DNA of 64,000 nt. Source: Acidobacteriota bacterium (lineage in GTDB: Bacteria > Acidobacteriota > Terriglobia > Acidiferrales > UBA7541). Both the position numbers and the translations under genes were made by a program. The first letter of the stretch is position 1. Each line of letters opens with the position of its first letter. Below are positions 8,801-15,529 of this stretch, in pieces. The notes beneath the pieces are model-generated. The model worked only from the letters and a program-made list of their open reading frames with translations, searched no databases and was not told where the DNA came from. The stretch covers positions 1 to 64,000 of the forward strand of contig JABCZJ010000012.1 of NCBI GenBank assembly GCA_013289715.1. Direction: 5' to 3'.

Positions 8801-10203
8801 TCTTCCAGACCTCGCGGATCAGCGTTCAGGGCACGCAACTCGCGACGACCTATCTTGGTGAAACGGCGCTATCCGCCAAGGTTCCAGTCGGCAAGCTGAA
8901 AAACCTGGGGGAACTTCTCGTTCAGGTAGTCACACCGGCGCCGGGCGGCGGAATTTCGAACAGCACGCCGATTTCGGTGTATCAGGACCTGCCGATCAAT
9001 GCCAACGGCTTGGTCTACGAACCCTACACTCAGCAGCTCTATGCTTCGATTGGCTCGTACGCAACGGTAAATCCCAATACCATCGTCAGCATCGATCCGG
9101 TAACGCAGGTGATGGGCACACCGATCGCCGTGGGTGGCGGACCTAACCATTTGGGTCTTTCCAGCGACGGCACGCTGCTGTACGCCGGGTTGGATCAAGC
9201 CGATACCGTTCAGCAAGTCAAAATCCGCAGTGGCAAACTGGGTACGTCCGTATCTCTGGCGGCGCTATCAACAGGCTATCCGGAGACCGCATCTTTCATC
9301 GACGTGGTGCCCGGGAAGCCGCAGCAATATGTCACTAGCCTGGGTACGCAGTACGGTCAGGCCGGCGTGGGTTTGGTGGAAAACGGAAGTCTTGTGTCCA
9401 CGCTGGGCCAATACCCGGTTGAAGTAAACGTCTCCAGTCTCTGCTTCCTTTCCGATCCCAAAACCTTTTACGGCTCGAACGGCCAACAGCTTTTGAGAAT
9501 GGTTATTCAGGAAAAAACGTATCTGGAAGTGAACGTAGATTCGTCCGCGCCCCAGGGCTTTGCCAGCCAGTTCAACTGCGACGGCAAGTACATCTACACC
9601 TCGTCAGGGTTGGTGTTTGATCCGGTCGCGAATCAGACGATCGGAACCTACATGTTCCCGCAGGGAGGCTCTTTCTATGACTTTCTTCCTGACTCGGCCG
9701 TCGGACTCAGCTACGGCCTTGGGTACGGAGCGGGCGGCATCCTGGTGTTTGACCAGAAATCGTTTGCTCAGGTGGGCTCGATCCCGCTGCCGTCGAACAT
9801 CACAACTGCAACCGCGCTGTTGCGCTGGGGTGCCGATGGTTTCGCGCTGCTCTACCAGAACTACCAGACCAACACCAACGATTTGGTTTTGCTGCGCAGC
9901 AGCCAGACTCAGCCCTCGGTGGGACCGAATCCGATTCCGGTGGCGACGTCAGCCATTCCCGCAGTTAAAGCTGGAAATGGGAATTTCCAATTGACGGTGG
10001 AGGGCAGCGGGTTTGTTCCGGGCGCAGTCGTGCGCTGGAACGGAGCGGACCGCACCACGATCTTCCAAAGCGACAGCGTCTTGATCGCTGATATTCCGGC
10101 GTCGGACGTGGCCGCTGCGGGAACCGTGGCAGTCACGGTATTCAACCCGCCGCAAGGTGGCGGGACTTCGAAGAAGGTGAACTACGTGATCGCGGCAAAA
10201 TAG
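5812..10203 (+). CDS. Secreted SBBP-repeat / Hydin-like / IPT protein
   Basis: This is a giant exported protein of about 1463 residues. I chose the GTG at 5812 because AGGGAGAG lies just upstream, a signal peptide follows (MRTLNRILLAHACAVVLFFAAAACSRAQ), and the longer TTG start at 5698 sits inside a -35 box. An N-terminal domain begins at HYGDLPLAFEPNRGQ. Then come about seven SBBP blades, marked by repeated YSTYLGGS/FSTYLGGS and LDSAGNAYITGYT words (about residues 265-760). Next are two Hydin/SPD-2-like immunoglobulin units (CPSPASLQFYSEV..., GTFTGTLTISDNA, GPITGTLTFTDNA; about 770-980). An IPT/TIG domain (ITVFGTGFFQTSRISVQG) follows, then a YncE-like propeller and a final IPT domain (LTVEGSGFVPGAVVRWNG). 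Such proteins are cell-surface or secreted; their partner or ligand is not known. It appears to be transcribed alone and is followed by a strong hairpin. Confidence 0.88.
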   Translation: MRTLNRILLAHACAVVLFFAAAACSRAQSSDSASAPTAPASPLTKPSAAQHYGDLPLAFEPNRGQAGDPVQFLSHSTGQLLLLEQNQAVLRAVAKPRAKDGKNPAGQRSDELKIRFANANPTAEILPLDIQPGKSNYFLGNDPAKWRTNVENYSQVRYKSLYPGVDLLFYGNQRMLEHDFIVQPGADYRAIALDISGSRKIRKNADGSVIIEFLSGSGTVRFSAPRIYQVRDGQDIDVSGGYRLKKNELAFNVGSYDKKLPLIIDPVLSYSTYVAGSSTDAAAGIALDSAGNAYITGYTFSTDFPTANAYQAACDSCGNGPDVFVTKLNATGTALVYSTYLGGSNYDQSSSIAVDGAGDAIVTGWTSSTDFPTKNPVETLTNPQPEGFVTSLSPTGSALNFSTYLGGSSGSYGSRVTTDAANNVYVSGQTDSSDFPVTPPTNVIGVPPTYATDALFVAKFTSAGALTFATTIGADPQQQLQGTSVYFPANATAIAVDSNGDVYLAGAASLGLLVTPGAYQSTYTGPQPYCGSCTMGFASELKPDGSALIFSTYLGGSQGDQVTGLALDSSRNLYMTGNTTSMDFPTTPGAFDTTFPSSQPSGQTFVTEMNPTGTVLVYSTFLGGPTYAYQTYATGIALDGAGNAVVTGYTASSGFPLLNPLQSTIAPGQYGNGSSTYVTKFNSTGTALLFSTLFSGSIATQAAGVAVNPATPSDIYITGTSYDVDLPTTKGAFQTSVTPPPPYDEIGHAFVTKFDLSVAAPGACPSPASLQFYSEVNKNSPPSVITLTNCGNAPLNVTHLAVTGPFKQTNTCQTAVAPGLSCTVSVVFRGTARGTFTGTLTISDNAPITPLVLQMSGQAVAPVVQFENNPLHVDDQLVGQTGLPAAELIFNQGDYQLQISAVTIDDVADFTVNKKGCNAAVQPQQACVIYVTFHPTVAGPITGTLTFTDNALDSPETVTVMGNGLTAYPAPSTTGVSPNAILQGSPAQAITVFGTGFFQTSRISVQGTQLATTYLGETALSAKVPVGKLKNLGELLVQVVTPAPGGGISNSTPISVYQDLPINANGLVYEPYTQQLYASIGSYATVNPNTIVSIDPVTQVMGTPIAVGGGPNHLGLSSDGTLLYAGLDQADTVQQVKIRSGKLGTSVSLAALSTGYPETASFIDVVPGKPQQYVTSLGTQYGQAGVGLVENGSLVSTLGQYPVEVNVSSLCFLSDPKTFYGSNGQQLLRMVIQEKTYLEVNVDSSAPQGFASQFNCDGKYIYTSSGLVFDPVANQTIGTYMFPQGGSFYDFLPDSAVGLSYGLGYGAGGILVFDQKSFAQVGSIPLPSNITTATALLRWGADGFALLYQNYQTNTNDLVLLRSSQTQPSVGPNPIPVATSAIPAVKAGNGNFQLTVEGSGFVPGAVVRWNGADRTTIFQSDSVLIADIPASDVAAAGTVAVTVFNPPQGGGTSKKVNYVIAAK

Positions 10204-10226
10204 TCCTCGCAACTTGCAGTTTGGAA

Positions 10227-10262
10227 CTCGCGGGCAGCGCAGCTCGATTCGCTGCCCGCGAG
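10227..10262 (+). terminator. Hairpin after the SBBP gene
   Basis: CTCGCGGGCAGCG at 10227-10239 is perfectly complementary to CGCTGCCCGCGAG at 10250-10262, with a 10-base loop. The stem starts 23 bases after the SBBP stop codon. The downstream T-tract is weak (CGCTTTCTACC), so it may act as a stabilising or Rho-assisted terminator. Confidence 0.65.
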
Positions 10263-10349
10263 CGCTTTCTACCTTGGATTTCTAAATTCGCCCATCCATC
10301 CTGCTTTTGAAAGAATGGAGCTTTTGATTCTTCTTCCGCGGCGTCGCTA

Positions 10350-10645
10350 TTAATTCGCATCCTCCCGCACGCGAATCGCCATCAGCGTGACGTCATCTCG
10401 CTGCGAGCCGCCGCCCAACCATTCCAGCAATCTATCGGGTCGCACAAACCCTAATACTTGGGTCCAAGGACGAGGCCCAACATCATCTCCCAGACCACGA
10501 CCGGCACTCGAACGGTGCCGTAGCGAATTTCCGCCAGCAGTGAGGCCGCGACGGCAATCGCCATTACCGTAAGTACAGGATGAGTGCTGATGTCCACCTC
10601 GGTCACCTGTTCGAGGGTTGGATACGACACCCACACTAGCGCCAA
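10350..10645 (-). pseudogene. Chimeric remnant: antiporter head joined to SpoIIE-type phosphatase tail
   Basis: From 10645 leftward the frame reads like the start of a CPA-type cation/proton antiporter (THPVLTVMAIAVAASLLAEI, VPVVVWEMMLGLVLGP). It then hits a TAG. Restoring one C in the run at the GP codons gives GPQVLGFVRPDRLLEWLG, a natural continuation, so one base was lost there. Within a few codons (about 10415) the sequence changes to GGSQRDDVTLMAIRVREDAN and a stop at 10350. That matches the extreme C-terminus of SpoIIE/PP2C-type phosphatases. Two unrelated gene pieces thus appear joined by a deletion and then frameshifted, right beside an IS remnant. The family assignments are from memory of typical motifs. 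Confidence 0.6.
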
Positions 10646-10651
10646 ACGACT

Positions 10652-10672
10652 ACCGAATCACACTGATTCGGT
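10652..10672. repeat. Perfect short palindrome
   Basis: ACCGAATCA and TGATTCGGT are perfect inverted repeats separated by CAC. They lie between the antiporter remnant and the transposase remnant. It could be an operator of the lost gene or a hairpin near an old insertion boundary. No T-tract follows on either strand. Confidence 0.45.
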
Positions 10673-10725
10673 GAGTGAACGATGGCGGATTGCTCTAGAA
10701 CGGACCTAGTCTGGTAAACGCATAA

Positions 10726-11304
10726 ACCGGTTTCGAGCAGCCGCTGCAGCCCCATCAGCACCGGCATATCGACATTTCCTACATCGGCCTGCGCGGCACC
10801 TTCTACTACTTGTGTAGCGTTCTGGATGGATTCAGCCGTTTCCTCGTGCATTGGGATCTGCGTGAGTCTATGCGAGAAACCGATGTCGAAGTGATCCTGC
10901 AGCGAGCCAAGGAGAAGTACCTGGAAGCCAAGCCACGAATCATCTCCGACAATGGCCCGCAGTTCATCGCTCGCGACCTCAAGGAGTTCATTCGCATCTC
11001 GGGCATGAGGCACGTCCGAACCTCCCCTTATTACCCATAGTCGAACGGCAAGATTGAGCGCTGGCACAAGTCGTTGAAAGGCGAGTGCATTCGGCCGGGA
11101 ACGCCGCTGTCGCTGGAAGATACACGGCGCCTGCTAGAGGGTTTTGTGGGGCATTACAACAACGTTCGCCTGAACATTGCCATCGGCTACATCACTCCAA
11201 AGGACATGCTCGCCGGCCACCAGCAGGAGATTCAAGCCGAGCGGGATCGGGGGTTGGACGCGGCGAAGGAACGGCGGAAAAATCGCCGCCAGGGGGCGGC
11301 GTGA
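10726..11304 (+). mobile_element. IS3-family transposase remnant (DDE domain) with internal amber codon
   Basis: The open frame begins after a TAA at 10723 and shows the integrase core of an IS3-family OrfB: HIDISYIGLRGTFYYL, VLDGFSRFLVHW, IISDNGPQFIARDLKEF, then SNGKIERWHKSLKGECIRP and VGHYNNVRLNIAIGYITP. The catalytic triad is visible. The second Asp (SDNGPQF) and the Glu (GKIERW) are separated by exactly 35 residues, the DD(35)E signature. A TAG at 11038-11040 replaces the usual Gln in the YYPQSNGK motif, a likely CAG to TAG change. The N-terminal half of OrfB, OrfA and both terminal inverted repeats are missing, so the element is dead. The tail (RDRGLDAAKERRKNRRQGAA) looks intact. Confidence 0.88.
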
Positions 11305-11448
11305 TGGATGAAACGGATTGCTCCCGTTAGCCGACAATGCAGAATTAACACAGCGGCAAGGCCAAACATATAGTCAACGAAGCGAATCGCCGCGCTTCCG
11401 TGAGGAGTCCCTGCATCTCGGTATGCGCGCGGCGGTGGACCAGGTCCT

Positions 11449-11868
11449 CTAGCGTTCGGCAAGGCGCGGCTCACTGATAGGCGCGCCGGCCGGCGATGGT
11501 TGTTTTGCCGGGAGGAGTGCAAGCAGCGTGACTCCAATCACGCCAAAGATCACAATGTCCTGGGGGCTATCCTTCCTGTGCATCCCGTGCGCCACGGCCT
11601 GCGCCGACATGATTGTCATCGTGAACCCATGGGCAAGGCTTGACCACGCCCCATAGGCGATCATCAAGCGATGCTTGGCCGGCTGATTAACGGCCACCAA
11701 CAGACAGACCCCAAGCGTCGTGTTAAGGCTCAGGAACATCGGCATGACGTCACTATGCCCGCTAAGCCACCTAGAGTGCCACAGTTCGTCGAACAGGAGA
11801 TAGCCCCAAAAGCAATAAAACAAGCCCACCAACACCAACACTACTTGTAAGGCGCGCTCACGTTTCAT
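11449..11868 (-). CDS. Small four-helix membrane protein
   Basis: This 139-residue product is mostly membrane helices. There is one at the N-terminus (ALQVVLVLVGLFYCFWGYLLF), one around FLSLNTTLGVCLLVAVN, one near AYGAWSSLAHGFTMTIMSA, and one at VIFGVIGVTLLALLPA. It resembles the small DUF6632-type membrane proteins, though I cannot confirm that. The ATG at 11868 follows an AGGA-containing stretch. It lies 48 bases downstream of the sigma/anti-sigma/zinc-ribbon operon on the same strand and may be the fourth gene of that unit. No catalytic motif is visible. Confidence 0.7.
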   Translation of the reverse strand: MKRERALQVVLVLVGLFYCFWGYLLFDELWHSRWLSGHSDVMPMFLSLNTTLGVCLLVAVNQPAKHRLMIAYGAWSSLAHGFTMTIMSAQAVAHGMHRKDSPQDIVIFGVIGVTLLALLPAKQPSPAGAPISEPRLAER

Positions 11869-11916
11869 ACCGTCCTCCGTTTTGTGCGATGCAAGGTTAT
11901 TACCACCTTTTTTACG

Positions 11917-12423
11917 TCAGATTGTGCGATTGTCAGCTGTGATGCGTCCGATACTGGAACCCTGCGAGCATCCGCAGTGTGAGCAGAATGCTTCTCCCCC
12001 TCGAATAGGCTTGCCACAGGAACTGCAAGGCCCAAGGAGCGGCCCTCGGAACACAAAATAAAGGATGAATCCAATCAAATTGGGTATGAGGAAAGCGGCA
12101 ATCACCCAGGCCCAAGCGGGCATTTGACGCCTTTTTGCGTCCCCATAAATATATCCGAGGGCAAGGAAAAACGCCGCGGTGAAGACGCCAAACGTCAAGC
12201 CAAACCAAAGCGCTTCTGGCATGGGACTGAGAAATCCTTTGGAAGCAAGTAAGGAACGACCCTGGCTGGAAGCAAAATAGACTACCCAAATTGGGATCGC
12301 CAGTGCTGCGATGACCATTGCAGACCTGGGTAGAACATTCCGTCTTGCGGTTCCCAATAAGACAGCCGCAACTACAAGCCCGGCCAAAAACGCTATCAAA
12401 AGCACCGCCGATTGCTGTGTCAT
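11917..12423 (-). CDS. Membrane protein with C-terminal zinc ribbon
   Basis: This 168-residue protein has about four membrane helices (AVLLIAFLAGLVVAAVLLG, SAMVIAALAIPIWVVYF, EALWFGLTFGVFTAAFFLALGYIYG, AWVIAAFLIPNLIGFILYFV). A zinc-ribbon tail follows, with two CxxC pairs in GPCSSCGKPIRGGEAFCSHCG. The start ATG overlaps the stop of the anti-sigma gene by four bases (ATGA), so the two are translationally coupled. Similar 'phospholipase D nuclease-like N-terminal plus zinc ribbon' proteins exist, but their role is not established. Its position third in a sigma-factor operon suggests that it helps sense or respond to an envelope signal. Confidence 0.8.
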   Translation of the reverse strand: MTQQSAVLLIAFLAGLVVAAVLLGTARRNVLPRSAMVIAALAIPIWVVYFASSQGRSLLASKGFLSPMPEALWFGLTFGVFTAAFFLALGYIYGDAKRRQMPAWAWVIAAFLIPNLIGFILYFVFRGPLLGPCSSCGKPIRGGEAFCSHCGCSQGSSIGRITADNRTI

Positions 12424-12878
12424 GCAACACCTCTATTCTCACCAGGCGCCGCGAGCAGACGTAAGGCCGAGCAAAAAGATGGCAGCAGCCAAAAGACGAG
12501 CACGCCTCCCTGGACTTGAGCAGTGTCGAAATGCATTGGGACCGTCAGGAGCTTGGCCACCTGGTAGACAAGTGCCGATCCCACAAGTGACATCGAGAGC
12601 GCTGCAGCAAATGCAGCCCAGACCTTGAATTGCACGTTGTGCTGGCGCATTGTCTCGGTATGATGCGCAAGAATCTCACGGACCTGGGCATTCGAATCTG
12701 CTTCACTCGTAAAGGTGAATTCCCGCAACCCCCGAATCGTACGCGTAGTTAGCTCGAGGTATCGCTTGCAACCATCACAGTCGCGGATGTGGTCATGGAT
12801 GAGCTGTCTTTCGCCCTCTGAAACCTCTTCTACGAAAGACCTGTCGATAAGCTCGCGAAATCTCTTGTCACCCTCCAT
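12420..12878 (-). CDS. Membrane anti-sigma factor with ZAS zinc motif
   Basis: The product is about 152 residues from the ATG at 12878. That start is preferred over a TTG six codons upstream because GAGGAGG lies 8-9 bases before it. The cytoplasmic N-terminal domain carries the H-x3-C-x2-C motif of zinc-binding anti-sigma domains (HIRDCDGC). Two hydrophobic segments follow (VWAAFAAALSMSLVGSALVYQVA and VLVFWLLPSFCSALRLLAA), so it is membrane-bound. It should hold the ECF sigma factor encoded just upstream until a signal arrives. The ATG lies inside the last codons of the sigma gene (11-base overlap), and the 3' end overlaps the zinc-ribbon gene by four bases. This is a tightly coupled three-gene operon. 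Confidence 0.88.
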   Translation of the reverse strand: MEGDKRFRELIDRSFVEEVSEGERQLIHDHIRDCDGCKRYLELTTRTIRGLREFTFTSEADSNAQVREILAHHTETMRQHNVQFKVWAAFAAALSMSLVGSALVYQVAKLLTVPMHFDTAQVQGGVLVFWLLPSFCSALRLLAAPGENRGVA

Positions 12879-13476
12879 GCGAATCACCCTCCTCAAACGC
12901 GGATCTCAGTGCTGCAAGACCGCGATAGATTCTGGACGTCACCGTTGTAGTAGGGGCGCCCAAGACCTGAGCCATCTCCGCAAGAGACAGGTCTTCTTGA
13001 AACCTCAGCAGCAAAGCCTCGCGATACAGCGGTGGCAGAATCTGCAGCCGGCCGGCCAGACGCATTGCGTCTTCGCTTCGGGCCGCGGCTTCGAATGGGG
13101 AAGGATCGGAAGACGGTAAGAACAGCACTGCATCGCGATCATTTGGCAAGGATACTGATGCCACCGCTTTTCGTTTTTTCCGGAGGTAATCTATTGCCAA
13201 ATTGCGGGCGATCGCGAATAGCCATGGATCGAACCGCTGCCGCCCGTTGTACTGGCTGCCCCGTTGCAGCACGCGAATCCAGGTCTCCTGCGCAAGGTCC
13301 TCGGCATACTCTCGCCTCCCGGTGAGGTATAGCAGGTAGCGCACCAGTCGATGCTGACAGCGCTCCACCAGGTCTCCAAGAAGCTCCATATCCCTCTCAC
13401 GTAAGCCTCGCGCAATCTTTGCCGTTTCGGTTTCGGTTTCGGCTGTCGTATTCAATGTCATGGGAAGAGCCAACAT
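12868..13476 (-). CDS. ECF RNA polymerase sigma factor
   Basis: This 202-residue protein has the sigma-70 ECF layout. Region 2 reads RRLVRYLLYLTGRREYAEDLAQETWIRVLQ in pattern (about residues 43-72) and continues to RFDPWLFAIARNLAIDYLRKKRK. Region 4 has LPPLYREALLLRFQEDLSLAEMAQVLGAPTTTVTSRIYRGLAALR, with a clear helix-turn-helix. It directs polymerase to envelope or stress promoters and is controlled by the anti-sigma factor encoded next. The ATG at 13476 follows AGGAT by five bases. Residues 13-19 (ETETETA) are encoded by a short CCGAAA tandem repeat (about 13424-13442), whose copy number could vary. Confidence 0.93.
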   Translation of the reverse strand: MLALPMTLNTTAETETETAKIARGLRERDMELLGDLVERCQHRLVRYLLYLTGRREYAEDLAQETWIRVLQRGSQYNGRQRFDPWLFAIARNLAIDYLRKKRKAVASVSLPNDRDAVLFLPSSDPSPFEAAARSEDAMRLAGRLQILPPLYREALLLRFQEDLSLAEMAQVLGAPTTTVTSRIYRGLAALRSAFEEGDSHGG

Positions 13477-14038
13477 ATATCCTGTATACGATCAAACCCC
13501 GGCGGATTACTCAATTTTTGACCGAAAAATCACGCTAAGATTTGCCTCGGACGGATATCGGATCAATGGGCGGCAAGGGCCTGACGTGTACAACTCGTTT
13601 ATTGGCAGACCCCAAATAGCGTAGATAGTTGTCGAAACCAGGCGATCACAACTAACGATTCGGGTCTGGCCGATCTGGATTCCGGCGGAGTCACGGGCAA
13701 ACCGGGTGTTGAGCAGCGGCAGCTCGTTGCGGAATTACAACGATTTTGCCGGGCGAAACGGAAGCGGGCCTGCGGGGACGCAACCATGCCGAGGGATATC
13801 CCGGTAGCCTCATCGAGACGATCAACGGGCGCGTGAGAGCTCGTTCTTGCGCCGCCCATCCTCCATCGGATCGAAAGACCCCATGCCTTGAAAATCCCCG
13901 CCCGAAGGGCGGAATACTCGCTAACGGAGAAGTGCGCTCATAAATATCTTGACAGAGCCGACGTTGTTAGAGATTTCCGGTAACGCCTAACCGTCCAAGT
14001 GGATTTTCGTACTTTCCGGTTACGGTAATCTGGAGTTA
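13477..14038. other. Long intergenic region, no gene recognised
   Basis: These 562 bases contain short frames on both strands, for example 13746-13943 (+) with the word GYPGSLIETINGRVRARS. None has a ribosome-binding site or a family I recognise. The left end must hold the sigma-factor promoter. The right end (13972-14025) carries intergenic repeat words. The region may contain worn-out gene remnants. Confidence 0.4.
13972..14025 (+). repeat. Intergenic repeat copy B
   Basis: TTTCCGGTAACGC near 13974-13986 is followed by CCGTCCAAGTGGATTT at 13991-14006 and TTTCCGGTTACGG at 14013-14025. The middle 16-mer is identical to 2729-2744, and the outer words resemble the repeats at 3380 and 4234. The copy sits just past the 3' end of the amidohydrolase remnant. 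Confidence 0.5.
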
Positions 14039-15329
14039 TCAAGGACCGAGTCGGCGGCTAGCCGATGATATTTTGGCCATCCCGCGATAAGCATCGCGGT
14101 CATCTTCAATTCCTGCCTTATAAACCGTAACAATATTGCGCGTGGCCAAAATATCCTCGGTCGGATTCCCGTTGACCAGGACGAGATCGGCTCGCAGGCC
14201 ACGGACAATGCGTCCGCGGTCGGACACATGAAATGCGAGTGCGGGGGCGGAAGTTGCCGCAATAAGCGCTTCGGTTGGCGTGAGTCCGGCCTCAACCAAC
14301 AACACAAGCTCTTCGTGCAGACTCGCGCCATAAGTGGTGCCAGGGTTTGGCGCGTCTGTACCCGCCAGAATAGGGACCCGTGCGGCCTTCAACTGTTTTA
14401 TGGCCTCGCCGGCGCCTGCGCACGAAACGAGGCGAGAACCCCACGGGAATGTTTCCTTCAAATTCGCGACATTGTCCCGTCTCAGAAACGGTCTGAGATA
14501 GGGATCGGAGATCAGTTCGCTCCGCGAAGCAGTGGTGCCGCAAATGCTATGTAAGACCGCCAATGTCGGAATCACGAAAGCGCGATGCGCCGCGACGAGC
14601 GCACCAAAATTGCGATCGCACGAAGCTCCGATAAAAAGATGCGCGAGCCCGTCAGCGCCCGCTTCGATTGCGTCCTTCGCCTGCCACTGACTGCCAATCT
14701 GCACCACGGCGAGCCTGCCACGTTTATGCGCCGCGGCGATAATAGCCAGTCATCGTTCGTTTGCTCAGGGTGGGCCATATCCGCCGGGATCCATACTCGC
14801 TGGCATCGTCGTAGACGATCTTGATGAAAGCCGATCCTTCCGCGATGCGGTCATCAACCCACGCCTGCGCTTCTTTGGGGCTGGTGGTCGTGGGAATTAT
14901 GAGGCCGTATTCCGTACCGTGTCCGCGTGGAGCGGTAGCCAGCTCGCGGGCTGACCAGAAGTCAGCCATGCTGCTTATCTCAGAGTTTTTGAGTTCGGAA
15001 ATGCGATAGGCAGGCATCGCCATGTCGAACGCGGTCGTCACTCCAAAGATCAACGCCTGCTGGAGCGATTCCGCCCGGTGCACATGCACATGGGAATCGA
15101 TGAGTCCCGGCAATAGCGTTTTGCCGGTTCCATCGACGATTTGTGCGGAGGGATCTTTCAGGTCCTGGCCAATATTCTCGATGCGACCGTCTCGGATCAG
15201 AACGTCGGTACTGGGAATTACCTGGAGGCCATCAAATACACGGACATGCTGGAAAAGGATGGGAGTTGTTTGGCAGGCCACTGAACCCGCCCAGGGGAGA
15301 AGCGCGAGCAATAGGAAGATTGCCTTCAT
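14039..15329 (-). pseudogene. Amidohydrolase-family protein, single frameshift
   Basis: Two adjacent frames together make one full-length metal-dependent amidohydrolase of about 430 residues (imidazolonepropionase-like group). The N-terminal piece has a signal peptide (MKAIFLLLALLPWAGSVACQ, ATG at 15329), LLPGLIDSHVHVH with the HxH metal motif, and FIKIVYDD with a Lys at the bridging position. It ends in SKRTMTGYYRRGA and a stop. In another frame the DNA at that point reads AIIAAAHKRGRLAVVQIGSQWQAK, which continues naturally to GADGLAHLF and ILAGTDAPNPGTTYG, with the remaining His and Asp ligands. One base too many near 14755 explains the break. It could be a real pseudogene or an assembly/sequencing error. 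If corrected, the enzyme would be a secreted hydrolase of unknown substrate. Confidence 0.85.
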
Positions 15330-15529
15330 CAAACTCTCTACAGAAAAGCAGATAATCCAGGGCGACGCGGTAGTCAAATATTTGGTGACGCGCTTGTTTC
15401 GTTGGCAAAGAACCCGCTGACTCGGGTAGGTCCTGATTAACCCTAATCGTACATCTGGATTTCTAGTCTCTGACTACCTAACGGTACGGGCCGGCAAGAT
15501 TTCCTTCCAACCTTGCTGTTAACATGAAA

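Noticed and set aside
14724..14778. Programmed frameshifting in the amidohydrolase
   Set aside because: No slippery heptamer or run is present at the break, so a plain indel is more likely.
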